A stretch of DNA of 57,020 nucleotides from Thioploca sp. (GTDB lineage Bacteria > Pseudomonadota > Gammaproteobacteria > Beggiatoales > Beggiatoaceae). The notes beneath the pieces are model-generated. The model ran no database searches. It worked only from the letters and a program-made list of their open reading frames with translations, and was not told where the DNA came from. Below are positions 1 to 8,735 of the stretch, one piece after another. The DNA is taken from contig JAAUSR010000029.1 of the NCBI GenBank assembly GCA_012032555.1, positions 1 to 57,020 on the forward strand, read 5' to 3'. Within the stretch, counting starts at the first letter, position 1; each line of letters begins with the position of its first letter. The position numbers and the translations under genes were made by a program.

Positions 1-110
1 TCATTCCCCCTCCTTCTCAAGGAGGGGGCTAGGGGTGGTTAAAAAAATGTTACCGAATTGAGTTGATTTTAAACCACCCCGACCCCCTCCTTGGTAAGGA
101 GGGGGAGGTA
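1..110. repeat. Nested hairpin repeat element
   Basis: Two near-identical hairpins lie in tandem: a ten-base arm pair CCCCCTCCTT/AAGGAGGGGG at 6-28 and again at 83-105. The sequence between them is itself inverted (GGGGTGGTTAA near 32-42 against TTAAACCACCCC near 69-80), so the whole unit can fold as one large cruciform. This is typical of dispersed palindromic repeats of filamentous sulfur bacteria and cyanobacteria (known class, specific family not verified). It may also terminate transcription from a gene left of the window. Confidence 0.7.
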
Positions 111-198
111 AACTGCTTAACTTAATGGCAGTGATCCTACCGGGCTTGTGTCTTGCTCAGCCAAGTAAAGTGAATGAATGTAGAGGAGAAAAAAGAAA

Positions 199-223
199 GT
201 AGGGTAGGCAATGCCTACCCTAC
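199..223. repeat. Perfect 12-bp inverted repeat
   Basis: GTAGGGTAGGCA and its exact complement are separated by one base. It lies in the roughly 290-base gene-free stretch left of pilA. No coding capacity is visible nearby. It could be a REP-like element or part of the pilA transcript end. Confidence 0.55.
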
Positions 224-261
224 CTAGCAGCCTAGTAGAGGAAATGCTACCCTAGGCTCAT

Positions 262-279
262 CCCACGCTAGCGCATGGG
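262..279 (-). terminator. Hairpin just beyond pilA stop
   Basis: CCCATGCGCTAGCGTGGG (minus strand) forms a seven-pair stem with one G-T pair, starting ten bases after the pilA stop codon. No clear U-tract follows, so it is only a terminator candidate. Confidence 0.35.
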
Positions 280-288
280 AAGAAAAAA

Positions 289-753
289 CTATGGTCTACA
301 TGCTTTAGGAAGATATTTATCTTTCAGGAATGTAGCGCAACTCGTATTATCTGTTGCCTTACAAGTCCAAGCACTTTGATTAGTAGTCGTATCTGTTTTA
401 TAAGTCCATCCAATTTGACACCCATCCTTAGCACAATCAAACCCATCTACTTTAAAACAAATAGAAGGTGGTGGCCCTTTTGCGTAGGTTGGTTCTGTCG
501 TGATATAAGTTCCTTTAACAACCAAACCTTCGTCTTTTAAATTCTGAAGGCTATCTGGCCAATTACCCTTGTCAGAATAATAATTCATGGATTCAGTCTT
601 AAACCCAGCAAACAGCATATTCGCTTCCGATACCTTCGATTTCTTAATGTAGTCTTGGTAAGCCGGAATAGCTACTGCTGCCAAAATACCGATAATCGCC
701 ACCACGATCATCAATTCAATTAGGGTAAAACCCGCTTGTTTGTGTTTCATCAT
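289..753 (-). CDS. pilA: Type IV major pilin, PilA-like
   Basis: Structural subunit of a type IV pilus, used for adhesion and twitching or gliding. The N-terminus has the class-III prepilin signal: short basic leader ending in Gly8, cleavage before Phe9, the conserved Glu at mature position 5 ([19 protein letters not shown]), and a long hydrophobic helix. The mature protein would be 146 residues, normal for a type IVa pilin. The C-terminal half has several cysteines, including a pair near the end (SCATFLKD and KACRP) that probably close the D-region disulfide loop. Two consecutive ATGs follow an AGAGGTG ribosome site; the second is slightly better spaced. A sigma-54-like promoter lies upstream. 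Other minor pilin or assembly genes are absent here. Confidence 0.93.
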   Translation of the reverse strand: MMKHKQAGFTLIELMIVVAIIGILAAVAIPAYQDYIKKSKVSEANMLFAGFKTESMNYYSDKGNWPDSLQNLKDEGLVVKGTYITTEPTYAKGPPPSICFKVDGFDCAKDGCQIGWTYKTDTTTNQSAWTCKATDNTSCATFLKDKYLPKACRP

Positions 754-816
754 AAATCACCTCTTGTTGTTAACTGCTTTATCCCACAATTAAGGATATT
801 GACACCCTAAAGTAGA

Positions 817-832
817 CTCAAATTTTATGCCA
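817..832 (-). promoter_or_regulatory. Possible sigma-54 promoter of pilA
   Basis: The minus strand reads TGGCATAAAATTTGAG. The -24 half is perfect (TGGCA). The -12 half, TTGAG, departs from TTGCA at the usually conserved C. The two halves have the canonical five-base spacing. Transcription would start about 50 bases before the pilA ATG. Sigma-54/PilR control is established for pilA in many gammaproteobacteria; this site is an inference. Confidence 0.35.
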
Positions 833-1051
833 AGAAGTTAAGTAATTGTTTATTAAAATTTTATATGAATTATTAGTTAATAACCTTACTAATAAAGGTT
901 GCTTAAATGAACAGTTTTTTGTAAAAATGAATCTTTTTTCTATAAATTTTTATTTTATTTTCAAATAATTAAATAAGACTGTCTAAAATCAGCACGTGTT
1001 CATTTTAAACACCCTATAATAGTAGATCATTTATTTAGGATTGAATTGAAT

Positions 1052-2299
1052 TTAGATTAAAGTTTGTTCTAATGCTAATAAATCTTCTAGCGTCTCGCGC
1101 CGACGCACTACTTTCATTTGCTTACCATCCACCATAATTTCAGGTACCCGAGGACGAGAGTTATAATTGGAACTCATGACAAAACCATAAGCACCAGCAG
1201 AACGAATGGCCAATAAGTCCCCCTCCTGTAAAGCCAAGAGTCGATCTTTACCCAAGAAATCGCCGGTTTCACAGATTGGACCGACAATATCATAAACTTG
1301 TTCTATTTGAGCAGTTCGCGGTTGTACCGGTAAAATTTCTTGCCAGGCATCATACAAAACCGGACGAATTAGGTCATTCATAGCGGCATCAACAATCGCA
1401 AAATTTTTAGCCGCTGTGTTTTTTAAGTACTCCACTCGCGTCAATAAAATACCGGCATTGCCAACAATAGCGCGTCCTGGTTCTAGTATAATTTCATAAG
1501 GTAAATTGCCCAGTACCTGATTCAAGGCTTGGATATATTCTTCCGGTTTTGGTGGGGTTTCATGTTGATAACGAATTCCTAAACCGCCACCAATATCAAT
1601 GTGTTGTAATTGAATACCAGTTTTACTTAGTTTTCTCACTAAAGCGATAATTCGTTGTAACGCATCAACAAAAGGTGCTACATCAGTCAATTGCGAACCA
1701 ATATGACAAGCAATCCCAGCCACTTGTAGATGAGGTAAAGTCTTCGCCTGAGCATAAACTTGGGGAGCAATATTGATATCAATGCCGAATTTATTTTGCT
1801 TCAACCCAGTAGAAATATAAGGATGAGTATTGGCATCAACATCGGGGTTTACCCGCAGGGAAATCGGTGCTTTAGTTCCCATTTCTCCAGCAATTTGATT
1901 CAAGCGCAACAATTCCGCTTCTGATTCGACATTAAAACAGCGAATTTCGATTTCTAAAGCGCGGCGGATTTCAGGGACCGTTTTACCAACCCCGGAAAAC
2001 ACAATTTGGTTGGGTTGACCACCGGCGCGAAGAACTCGTTCAAGTTCACCCCCGGAAACAATGTCAAATCCGGAACCTAACCGCGCTAACACATTTAACA
2101 CCGCTAAATTAGAATTAGCTTTAACCGCATAACAAATTAAATAGCGATGATTTTTTAAAGCTTGATCAAAAACATGCCAATGCCGTTCTAAAGTCGCACG
2201 AGAATAGACATAACACGGTGTACCGTGTGCTTGAGCCAATGCGGTTAAATTGACTTCTTCCGCGTATAAGGTACCATTATAATAATTAAAAAAATCCAT
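1052..2299 (-). CDS. lysA: Diaminopimelate decarboxylase
   Basis: PLP enzyme converting meso-diaminopimelate to lysine, the last step of lysine biosynthesis. It has the alanine-racemase-like barrel with the PLP lysine at about residue 60 (YAVKANSN), HIGSQ, the glycine-rich GGGLGI phosphate loop, EPGR, and the CETGDFL motif that supplies the active-site cysteine from the partner subunit. At 415 residues it is full length. The ATG is six bases after the lptM stop, so the two are almost certainly cotranscribed, as in many gammaproteobacteria. dapF, the usual next gene, is missing; pilA follows after 298 AT-rich bases. Confidence 0.96.
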   Translation of the reverse strand: MDFFNYYNGTLYAEEVNLTALAQAHGTPCYVYSRATLERHWHVFDQALKNHRYLICYAVKANSNLAVLNVLARLGSGFDIVSGGELERVLRAGGQPNQIVFSGVGKTVPEIRRALEIEIRCFNVESEAELLRLNQIAGEMGTKAPISLRVNPDVDANTHPYISTGLKQNKFGIDINIAPQVYAQAKTLPHLQVAGIACHIGSQLTDVAPFVDALQRIIALVRKLSKTGIQLQHIDIGGGLGIRYQHETPPKPEEYIQALNQVLGNLPYEIILEPGRAIVGNAGILLTRVEYLKNTAAKNFAIVDAAMNDLIRPVLYDAWQEILPVQPRTAQIEQVYDIVGPICETGDFLGKDRLLALQEGDLLAIRSAGAYGFVMSSNYNSRPRVPEIMVDGKQMKVVRRRETLEDLLALEQTLI

Positions 2300-2305
2300 G
2301 ATTGG

Positions 2306-2461
2306 TTAACTCGGTGTTTTTTCTTGATCAATCATTTCTTGAGAAGGTGTTGATTTTTCACTGGGCGGTTGCGGACGGACTAAGTCGCCTTTTTGACCGC
2401 AACTACATATAATAAACCCTAATCCAACTAAAATAAGTAAAAAGTAATATTTCAAAAGCAT
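2306..2461 (-). CDS. lptM: LptM (YifL)-type small lipoprotein
   Basis: A 51-residue protein directly before lysA. It starts with a hydrophobic signal (YYFLLILVGLGFIICSC) and a lipobox-like ICSC ending at Cys21. The next residues, CGQKGDL, are the signature of the LptM/YifL lipoprotein family, which helps mature the LPS translocon LptDE in E. coli. A proline-rich, polar tail follows. GAGGTG sits only three to four bases before the ATG, so the TTG at codon 3 is an alternative start. The position upstream of lysA matches the family's conserved context. The gene is below common length cut-offs and easily missed. Confidence 0.85.
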   Translation of the reverse strand: MLLKYYFLLILVGLGFIICSCGQKGDLVRPQPPSEKSTPSQEMIDQEKTPS

Positions 2462-2481
2462 TCACCTCAAGGTAAGCCAGT

Positions 2482-3798
2482 ATGCGTGCTAATAAATTTG
2501 CCAATATTATCTTAATTAGCGGGATGTTGTATTTTATTGGTTTGTTAACTTATGGTTGCTATAGGATAGCCTATTACGGATCGAATAAGTATTATTTGTT
2601 GATTGTCATCGTTTCTAGTGCCGGCATTATCGTTTGTTATTTCGCTCTTAAATTACGCCCCAATTATAAGATCAATTTGGTATTGATGGGATTATCTACC
2701 GTCATGAGTGTTTATTTAGTAGAAATTTTTCTGTTTTGGAAAATGCCACTTAGTTTTGATAATAGATCTTTGTTCAACCAAGCTCAAAAAATGAGAATTG
2801 CTTTTGACACGAGAACAAAAAGTCAAGTTCTTAAAGAATTAGAAAATATGGGTATAAAAGCCGTGCCTGTTATCAAGACCGATGAAAAAACAATTTATCC
2901 ATTAGGAGGAATTTCTGGTATTACCACAGTACACTGCAATGAAAGTGGTGAATGGATTATCTATGACAGTGATGAGCATGGATTTAATAACCATAAAGGC
3001 GTCTTTGCCAGTGATAACACCAATATTCTATTAGTCGGCGATTCATTTGCACATGGTAATTGTGTTCATAGAACAGAAAATATAGCCGGACAACTTCAAG
3101 CAATGTCAGGTATGAAAGCAATCAATATAGGAATTGAGGGTAATGGCCCTTTAAAAGAATTAGCAAGCTTAAAAGAATATGGTGAACCCCTAAAACCAAA
3201 ATATATTTTCTGGCTGTACTATGAGGAAAATGATTTAAGTGATTTAGCATCTGAGAAACGATCTTCAATCCTCTTAAAATATCTTCTCGATGATCGTTTT
3301 TCTCAAGAATTAGTAAATAAGCAATCAGAAATAGACAACTTGTTAATTAAAAAACTTCATGAAAAAATGGGAAAGGGTGGATTCTGGGTAGAAATATTAA
3401 ACAATACAAAAAGTATTTTTAAATTTAGACAATTACGTAATAGATTAACCCTATTTAACTCACCACCTCGACCTTCTTCATTGTTCCCAAAAATATTAGA
3501 ACAAGCGAGAGATATAACGATATCATGGAATGGTAGATTATATTTTGTCTATCTTCCTACCTGGAAAAGATATGCCACTCATGTCGAACACAATACTCTT
3601 TATCACCGGCAGGAAGTATTATCTATCGTTAACAGTTTAAATATTCCAATTATAGATATACATGAGGAAGTATTTGCAACGCATCCGGATCCATTATCAC
3701 TTTTTCCTTTTAGATTACTGGCACACTACAACGCTGAAGGATACCGCCTGGTCAGTCAAGCAATCTACCAACATCTACAACAAGAAATGGTGAAATAG
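2482..3798 (+). CDS. Membrane-anchored SGNH-hydrolase-like protein
   Basis: This 438-residue protein has three N-terminal membrane spans (to about residue 90) and then a soluble, probably periplasmic domain. The domain shows the SGNH nucleophile block (ILLVGDSFAHG, near residues 187-197) and the catalytic C-terminal block (AHYNAEGYRLV, near 417). Such proteins typically act as esterases or acyl/acetyl transferases on glycans. The gene ends three bases before the carbamoyltransferase and probably forms one operon with the next three genes. It starts 20 bases from divergent lptM, so both promoters must lie within or over these starts. The substrate cannot be read from sequence. The ATG at codon 15 is an alternative start. 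Confidence 0.7.
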   Translation: MRANKFANIILISGMLYFIGLLTYGCYRIAYYGSNKYYLLIVIVSSAGIIVCYFALKLRPNYKINLVLMGLSTVMSVYLVEIFLFWKMPLSFDNRSLFNQAQKMRIAFDTRTKSQVLKELENMGIKAVPVIKTDEKTIYPLGGISGITTVHCNESGEWIIYDSDEHGFNNHKGVFASDNTNILLVGDSFAHGNCVHRTENIAGQLQAMSGMKAINIGIEGNGPLKELASLKEYGEPLKPKYIFWLYYEENDLSDLASEKRSSILLKYLLDDRFSQELVNKQSEIDNLLIKKLHEKMGKGGFWVEILNNTKSIFKFRQLRNRLTLFNSPPRPSSLFPKILEQARDITISWNGRLYFVYLPTWKRYATHVEHNTLYHRQEVLSIVNSLNIPIIDIHEEVFATHPDPLSLFPFRLLAHYNAEGYRLVSQAIYQHLQQEMVK

Positions 3799-3801
3799 GA
3801 A

Positions 3802-5640
3802 ATGAATATTCTTGGCCTATCAGCCTATTACCACGATAGTGCTGCGGCTTTAATTCAGGATGGTCAAATCATCGCAGCGGCGCAAGAAGAGCGGTTTACT
3901 CGAAAAAAACATGACCCACGCTTTCCTTTAAATGCTGTCCGCTATTGCCTAGAAGCCGGCCAGGTTTCGTTACAAAATATAGATTATGTGGTGTTCTACG
4001 ATAAGCCGCTGGTGAAATTTGAACGGTTATTAGAAACTTATTTAAGTTATGCGCCAAAAGGATTTCGTTCGTTTGTGCAAGCTATGCCGATTTGGCTGAA
4101 AGAAAAGTTGTATCTGAAAAGTTTACTTCGGCAAGAATTATCTACTTTATTAACCATTCCCAAAACATCCCTGCCACTGTTATTATTTACTGAACATCAT
4201 CAAGCTCATGCCGCTTCGGCTTTTTACCCGAGTCCGTTTCAACGCGCCGGCGTATTGTGTTTAGATGGAGTGGGGGAATGGGCAACGACTTCAGTGTGGT
4301 TGGGTGAGGATAATCAGTTAATTCCTCAATGGCAAATTGATTTTCCGCATTCGTTAGGGTTGTTGTATTCGGCTTTTACTTATTTTACGGGTTTTAAAGT
4401 CAATTCTGGCGAATATAAGTTGATGGGATTAGCGCCCTATGGCAAACCTAACTATGTCCAAACGATTTTGGATAATTTAATTGATCTCAAGGAAGATGGC
4501 ACTTTTCAATTGAATATGCGCTATTTCAATTACGCGGTCGGCTTAACCATGACTAACCGTGAATTTGATAAATTGTTTGGTGGACCACCGCGTCCACGCG
4601 AAGGGTTATTAACGCAGCGGGAGATGGATATTGCGCGATCGATTCAAGTCGTTACGGAAGAAGTGGTACTACGATTAGTGCGGACTCTTCGTCACGAGTT
4701 GAAAGTGGATTATTTATGTTTGGCGGGTGGTGTAGCGCTCAATTGTGTTGCCAATGGGCGTATTTTACGCGAGAATTTGTTTAAAGATATTTGGATTCAA
4801 CCCGCTGCGGGTGATGCCGGCGGTGCTCTAGGTGCGGCGCTTAGTGTATGGTATCATTATTTAAATCATTCTCGCTCAGTTAGTGAAACCGATTCTATGC
4901 AAGGCGCTTATCTGGGACCACAGTTTCAAAGCGAAGCAATTCAAGCTTATTTGGATTCGATTCAGGCACCTTATGAATATTTGCCGGAAGCGGAGTTGTT
5001 ACCGAAAGTTGCCCAAATGTTAGCCCAAGAAAATGTGGTGGGTTGGCTGCATGGACGCATGGAATTTGGACCACGTGCTTTGGGAGGTCGTTCTATTTTA
5101 GGCGATCCACGCAGTCCCAAAATGCAAGCGGTGATGAATTTAAAAATTAAGTACCGGGAATCATTTCGTCCATTTGCACCGTCAGTGTTATCTGATCGAG
5201 TTAGTGATTATTTTGAATTGGATCGAGCCAGTCCTTATATGTTATTAGTCGCTGATGTTAAACCAGAATTGCGCTTACCTTTGACGGTAGAACAACAACA
5301 ACTGTTTGGGATAGAAAAATTAAATGTCCCACGGTCAACGCTACCAGCGATTACTCACCTCGATTATTCGGCCCGAATTCAAACGGTGCATCCGCAGACG
5401 AATCCACGTTATTATGCTTTACTGAAACAGTTTGAAGCGATAACCGGTTGTGCGGTATTGGTTAATACTTCTTTTAATGTTCGTGGCGAACCGTTAGTTT
5501 GTAGTCCTCAAGAAGCTTATCAATGTTTTATGCGCACCGAAATGGATTACTTAGTACTGGAAAATTTTTTATTAGCTAAACCCAAACAACCACAATGGGT
5601 TAAAGATGAAGCCTGGCAACAAGAATTTGAACTGGATTAA
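3802..5640 (+). CDS. NodU/CmcH-family carbamoyltransferase
   Basis: This 612-residue enzyme transfers a carbamoyl group from carbamoyl phosphate, via a carbamoyl-adenylate, to a hydroxyl. The N-terminal Kae1-like part begins NILGLSAYYHDSAAAL and carries the metal-binding histidines (EHHQAHAASAF), LDGVGEW and the AGGVALNCVANG segment. The C-terminal carbamoyltransferase domain shows WLHGRMEFGPRALGGRSIL and LVNTSFNVRGEP. Family members modify Nod factors, antibiotics, saxitoxin and surface glycans. Here it is followed by SxtJ-like and DUF5989 proteins, a triplet seen in many bacteria near exopolysaccharide genes. The target is probably an envelope or secreted product (inference). Confidence 0.93.
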   Translation: MNILGLSAYYHDSAAALIQDGQIIAAAQEERFTRKKHDPRFPLNAVRYCLEAGQVSLQNIDYVVFYDKPLVKFERLLETYLSYAPKGFRSFVQAMPIWLKEKLYLKSLLRQELSTLLTIPKTSLPLLLFTEHHQAHAASAFYPSPFQRAGVLCLDGVGEWATTSVWLGEDNQLIPQWQIDFPHSLGLLYSAFTYFTGFKVNSGEYKLMGLAPYGKPNYVQTILDNLIDLKEDGTFQLNMRYFNYAVGLTMTNREFDKLFGGPPRPREGLLTQREMDIARSIQVVTEEVVLRLVRTLRHELKVDYLCLAGGVALNCVANGRILRENLFKDIWIQPAAGDAGGALGAALSVWYHYLNHSRSVSETDSMQGAYLGPQFQSEAIQAYLDSIQAPYEYLPEAELLPKVAQMLAQENVVGWLHGRMEFGPRALGGRSILGDPRSPKMQAVMNLKIKYRESFRPFAPSVLSDRVSDYFELDRASPYMLLVADVKPELRLPLTVEQQQLFGIEKLNVPRSTLPAITHLDYSARIQTVHPQTNPRYYALLKQFEAITGCAVLVNTSFNVRGEPLVCSPQEAYQCFMRTEMDYLVLENFLLAKPKQPQWVKDEAWQQEFELD

Positions 5641-5642
5641 TT

Positions 5643-6041
5643 ATGCACATAGAAATCCCGGATAAGAACGGTTTACGCGAGTTTGGTTTAGTCACCGGCG
5701 CTTTATTTATCGGCTTGTTCGGCTTGTTATTTCCTTGGCTATTTCAGTTAGTATTTCCCTATTGGCCTTGGATTATTGCGAGTATATTGTGGGGATTAGC
5801 GTTACTCGCGCCAATGGGTTTGAAACCAATCTATCACAGTTGGATGTTTATCGCTCTCATCATCGGTTGGATTAATACCCGTATTCTTTTGGCATTGATG
5901 TTTTATTTGATCATAACACCAATGGGATTATTTATGCGTTTATTAGGTAAGCAACCCATGAGGAAATTTCAATCGCCAGTAACCAGTTATCGTCAATTGA
6001 CACCAACCCGGTCACCTCAACAAATGGAGCATCCTTTCTAA
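5643..6041 (+). CDS. SxtJ-family membrane protein
   Basis: This 132-residue protein has three or four hydrophobic segments (GALFIGLFGLLFPWLFQLVF, WIIASILWGLALLAP, IALIIGWINTRILLALMFYL) and a polar proline- and arginine-rich tail. The pattern and the position right after a NodU-type carbamoyltransferase match the SxtJ family, named from the saxitoxin cluster; its biochemical role is unknown. It starts two bases after the carbamoyltransferase stop. Its TAA overlaps the next ATG by one base, so translation is probably coupled. Confidence 0.82.
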   Translation: MHIEIPDKNGLREFGLVTGALFIGLFGLLFPWLFQLVFPYWPWIIASILWGLALLAPMGLKPIYHSWMFIALIIGWINTRILLALMFYLIITPMGLFMRLLGKQPMRKFQSPVTSYRQLTPTRSPQQMEHPF

Positions 6042-6193
6042 TGTTAGAATTGCTAAAAGATTTATGGGCGTTTATGAGAGTACGGAAGAAATTTTGGTTA
6101 GCACCGATTATCATTGTGCTATTGTTATTAGGCGCACTAATTGTGTTGACTCAAGGCTCAGCCGTTGCTCCTTTCATTTACACACTGTTTTAA
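6041..6193 (+). CDS. DUF5989-family small membrane protein
   Basis: This 50-residue protein reads LKDLWAFMRVRKKFWLAPII, then a single hydrophobic helix, then a short tail ending APFIYTLF. The charged segment before one membrane span is the hallmark of DUF5989. That family is regularly the third member of the carbamoyltransferase-SxtJ triplet. It overlaps SxtJ as TAATG. Function unknown; it probably forms a membrane assembly with SxtJ that supports the carbamoyltransferase. The operon ends here, 36 bases from the convergent histidine kinase gene. Confidence 0.82.
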   Translation: MLELLKDLWAFMRVRKKFWLAPIIIVLLLLGALIVLTQGSAVAPFIYTLF

Positions 6194-6229
6194 ATTGATC
6201 GGGTCAGTTGTTATACGAACTAATTGACG

Positions 6230-8005
6230 TTAGCTGCTGACTTGATCTTCAACCAGAGTCGGTTGATATTGTAAAGCGTAATCAATAACCTCAAGAAATT
6301 GCTTAATATCTAATGGTTTAACAATATATTTTAAAAACCCGGCTTCACGTCCCCGATCGAGATTATACAGGTTATCATTTGCTGTTAATGCTAATACGGG
6401 AATATCTTTGGTATTTTCATTTTCGCGTAGGTGTTCAAGTACTTCAAAACCATCCATTCCCGGTAAATTAATATCAAGTAAAATGACGTCGGGATGATGC
6501 ATGTGGGCTAATTGTAAACCCATTTCACCAGTATGAGCCGACATTAGTGCAATCTCTGGGCGTGCTTTGAGAATTTGAGCGACTAAACTGACGTTGGTAC
6601 GACTGTCCTCAACATAGAGTAAAATATATCTCCGATAAGTAAGAACTGATAGTTCTTCTTGTCCTAAAGGGTCTATTTCACCACTGGGTATTTCGATCCA
6701 GAAATTACTCCCCACATCGATTTCACTTTCTACACCAATGCGTCCGTCCATGATTTCTAATAGACGTTTAGTGATGGTTAAGCCAATACCAGTTCCCTCA
6801 ATCAGGTTAAGACCACTAACCCGAGTAAAAGGTTCAAACACTTTCTCTTTTTGTTCAGTCGTTAATCCCACGCCGGTATCTTTTACTTCAAGACGAATTG
6901 ATTGTGGATCGATTGGGTTTAAGTGAATACTGACCTGACCCGCCTCACGATTATATTTCACCGCATTAGACAATAAATTGATAATGACTTGTTTAAGTCG
7001 ACCTCGATCGGCTAATCCATAACGTGGATATAATATTTCTGCTTCATTATAGATAGTGATATTGCGTTTTTCGGCTTGTGGACTGACAAAACTAACACAT
7101 TCTTTAATTAAATCAACAATTTCTATTTTTTCGATAGTCACTTCCAATTTACCCGCTTCGATGCGGGTTAAATCGAGTACCTTGTTGATAAGCTCAAGCA
7201 AATGCCAACCTGCATGTAAAATGTTGCCAACATACTGGAGCATATCTTCAATGTGATCGAGTTCAAATTCATCAAGTGGCGTACTTAAATCTTCCTTAAG
7301 TAATTCACTATAACCTAAAATAGCATTCATGGGTGTTCGTAATTCATGACTCATACTGGATAAGAATTGCGATTTAGCTTGACTCGCTTTTTCAGCTGTT
7401 TCTTTGGCGGCTATTAACTCAGCTTCCACATTTTTGATATCACTCATATCGCTGAACAACAAGGTATAACCTACTAAGTGCTGATCTTCAATGACCGGAT
7501 TAAAAACACAGGAGACTGGTAAAGGAGAGTGTCCTACTGATTGTAATTGCGCATTACGATCTTGAACTGAATAGCCTTCGGTTAAACGTTGAATCAAGTC
7601 TGTGGTACTGAGGTGAATATCAGGATTAGTGGTTTCGTGCAATTCAAAGCAATCAATCACTGCCATTGCTGATAACGATTGCCACTGAGAAAGATTTAAG
7701 TATTTTTCGGCTGCAACATTCATAAATACCAACTGTCCTTGGTTATTAAATATACATAGACCGTCGGTCATTGCAGCCAATACTGCGGGTAATTGTGGCG
7801 CAGAGTCAGGGTATGATGTGGATGCATTACCTTGAAAACGTTTCACACTCTCTTCTAAACGTTGCCGCTCCCAATCAGCATTAGTGTAAAAACGTTCAAT
7901 ACGGGAAAGAAATTCCTGCCACATCACCGGATCAGTGGGTAGTGTATTGTAATCAAATCCGGCCCTACGTAATTGGCGTTCAAGTAATGAGTGCATGTGA
8001 TTCAA
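6230..8005 (-). CDS. Hybrid sensor histidine kinase with receiver domain
   Basis: This 591-residue protein has no membrane span or signal peptide, so it is a cytoplasmic sensor. Order: a helical N-terminus (1-60, LERQLRRAGFD, a segment common before PAS domains in proteobacterial signalling proteins); a PAS domain (about 70-190); HisKA with phospho-His220 (SSMSHELRTPMN); HATPase with N box (NLLSNAVKYN), DTGVGL and GTGIGLTITKRL; and a C-terminal receiver with acidic YVEDSRTN, phospho-Asp511 (LLDINLPGMDG) and the KPLD lysine. No output domain or partner regulator is adjacent, so the downstream target is unknown. The Met at codon 4 is an equally possible start. It is transcribed alone and converges on the carbamoyltransferase operon. 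Confidence 0.92.
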   Translation of the reverse strand: MNHMHSLLERQLRRAGFDYNTLPTDPVMWQEFLSRIERFYTNADWERQRLEESVKRFQGNASTSYPDSAPQLPAVLAAMTDGLCIFNNQGQLVFMNVAAEKYLNLSQWQSLSAMAVIDCFELHETTNPDIHLSTTDLIQRLTEGYSVQDRNAQLQSVGHSPLPVSCVFNPVIEDQHLVGYTLLFSDMSDIKNVEAELIAAKETAEKASQAKSQFLSSMSHELRTPMNAILGYSELLKEDLSTPLDEFELDHIEDMLQYVGNILHAGWHLLELINKVLDLTRIEAGKLEVTIEKIEIVDLIKECVSFVSPQAEKRNITIYNEAEILYPRYGLADRGRLKQVIINLLSNAVKYNREAGQVSIHLNPIDPQSIRLEVKDTGVGLTTEQKEKVFEPFTRVSGLNLIEGTGIGLTITKRLLEIMDGRIGVESEIDVGSNFWIEIPSGEIDPLGQEELSVLTYRRYILLYVEDSRTNVSLVAQILKARPEIALMSAHTGEMGLQLAHMHHPDVILLDINLPGMDGFEVLEHLRENENTKDIPVLALTANDNLYNLDRGREAGFLKYIVKPLDIKQFLEVIDYALQYQPTLVEDQVSS

Positions 8006-8234
8006 AGAATATAATGAATTTAGTCCAGCTGAGATAATGAGTTATGATGAATAATCGTTAAAAATCTACCAGGAACTCACTTAAATTTATACAAAAATCA
8101 CGCCAGTTATTTTTATAACACGAGTATTACCATCCATTATTCAAAACAGTTACGATTTTGTATACTTTAAACTCATTACTACATTACTGTACCAAAAAAT
8201 ACTCATCTATTCAGGTAATACTCGGTACTCCATA

Positions 8235-8618
8235 TTAAAAATCAATAGGCATTTTACTTAAAGACGACAATTTTTCTGAGTGAGTAACCGAGTGATTCGC
8301 TTGAATTGAAGATTTTGTGGCAGATACGATGGATACGAGTTTATTTAGTTCTAATGGTTCTCCCGACTGAGAAACAGCAGTATATTGAGGCAAAGGGGAT
8401 ATAAAATATACCGTTGGGGGCACCAGAGGTGCTTTAGGTGAAAATAAGGCGGTGAATAAAATGAGATTCATTATCAACAAAGCACTGATTAATAACCATA
8501 TTGGTAAAGCGGAAAAAAATCGTCTAGATGAACGAACCGGATGATATTCAATATCAATCAGTTGAATTTTATCACGTTCTTGTTCAGCTTTTTTTATGGC
8601 ATCGAGTATGTAAGACAT
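8235..8618 (-). CDS. Short GspB-like protein, C-terminal domain missing
   Basis: This 127-residue protein starts SYILDAIKKAEQERD, the cytoplasmic signature of the GspB/ExeB/PulB family that supports assembly of the type II secretion secretin. One membrane span follows (PIWLLISALLIMNLILFTAL, about 42-62), then a Pro/Ser-rich periplasmic stretch. The usual C-terminal T2SSB domain is absent and the protein stops after SKMPIDF. I found no continuation in the other frames of the next 230 bases. It may be a truncated relic or a minimal variant that anchors something else. No gspA or other secretion gene is adjacent. Confidence 0.6.
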   Translation of the reverse strand: MSYILDAIKKAEQERDKIQLIDIEYHPVRSSRRFFSALPIWLLISALLIMNLILFTALFSPKAPLVPPTVYFISPLPQYTAVSQSGEPLELNKLVSIVSATKSSIQANHSVTHSEKLSSLSKMPIDF

Positions 8619-8735
8619 TATTCAATCCAATCAATTTACCATGAGATATTGTTGAAGTATAACATAAAATTATAGACATAACACTTTGAATTAAAGCTTA
8701 ACTATCTTTTAAATGAATTAAATGAATCACTTGAT

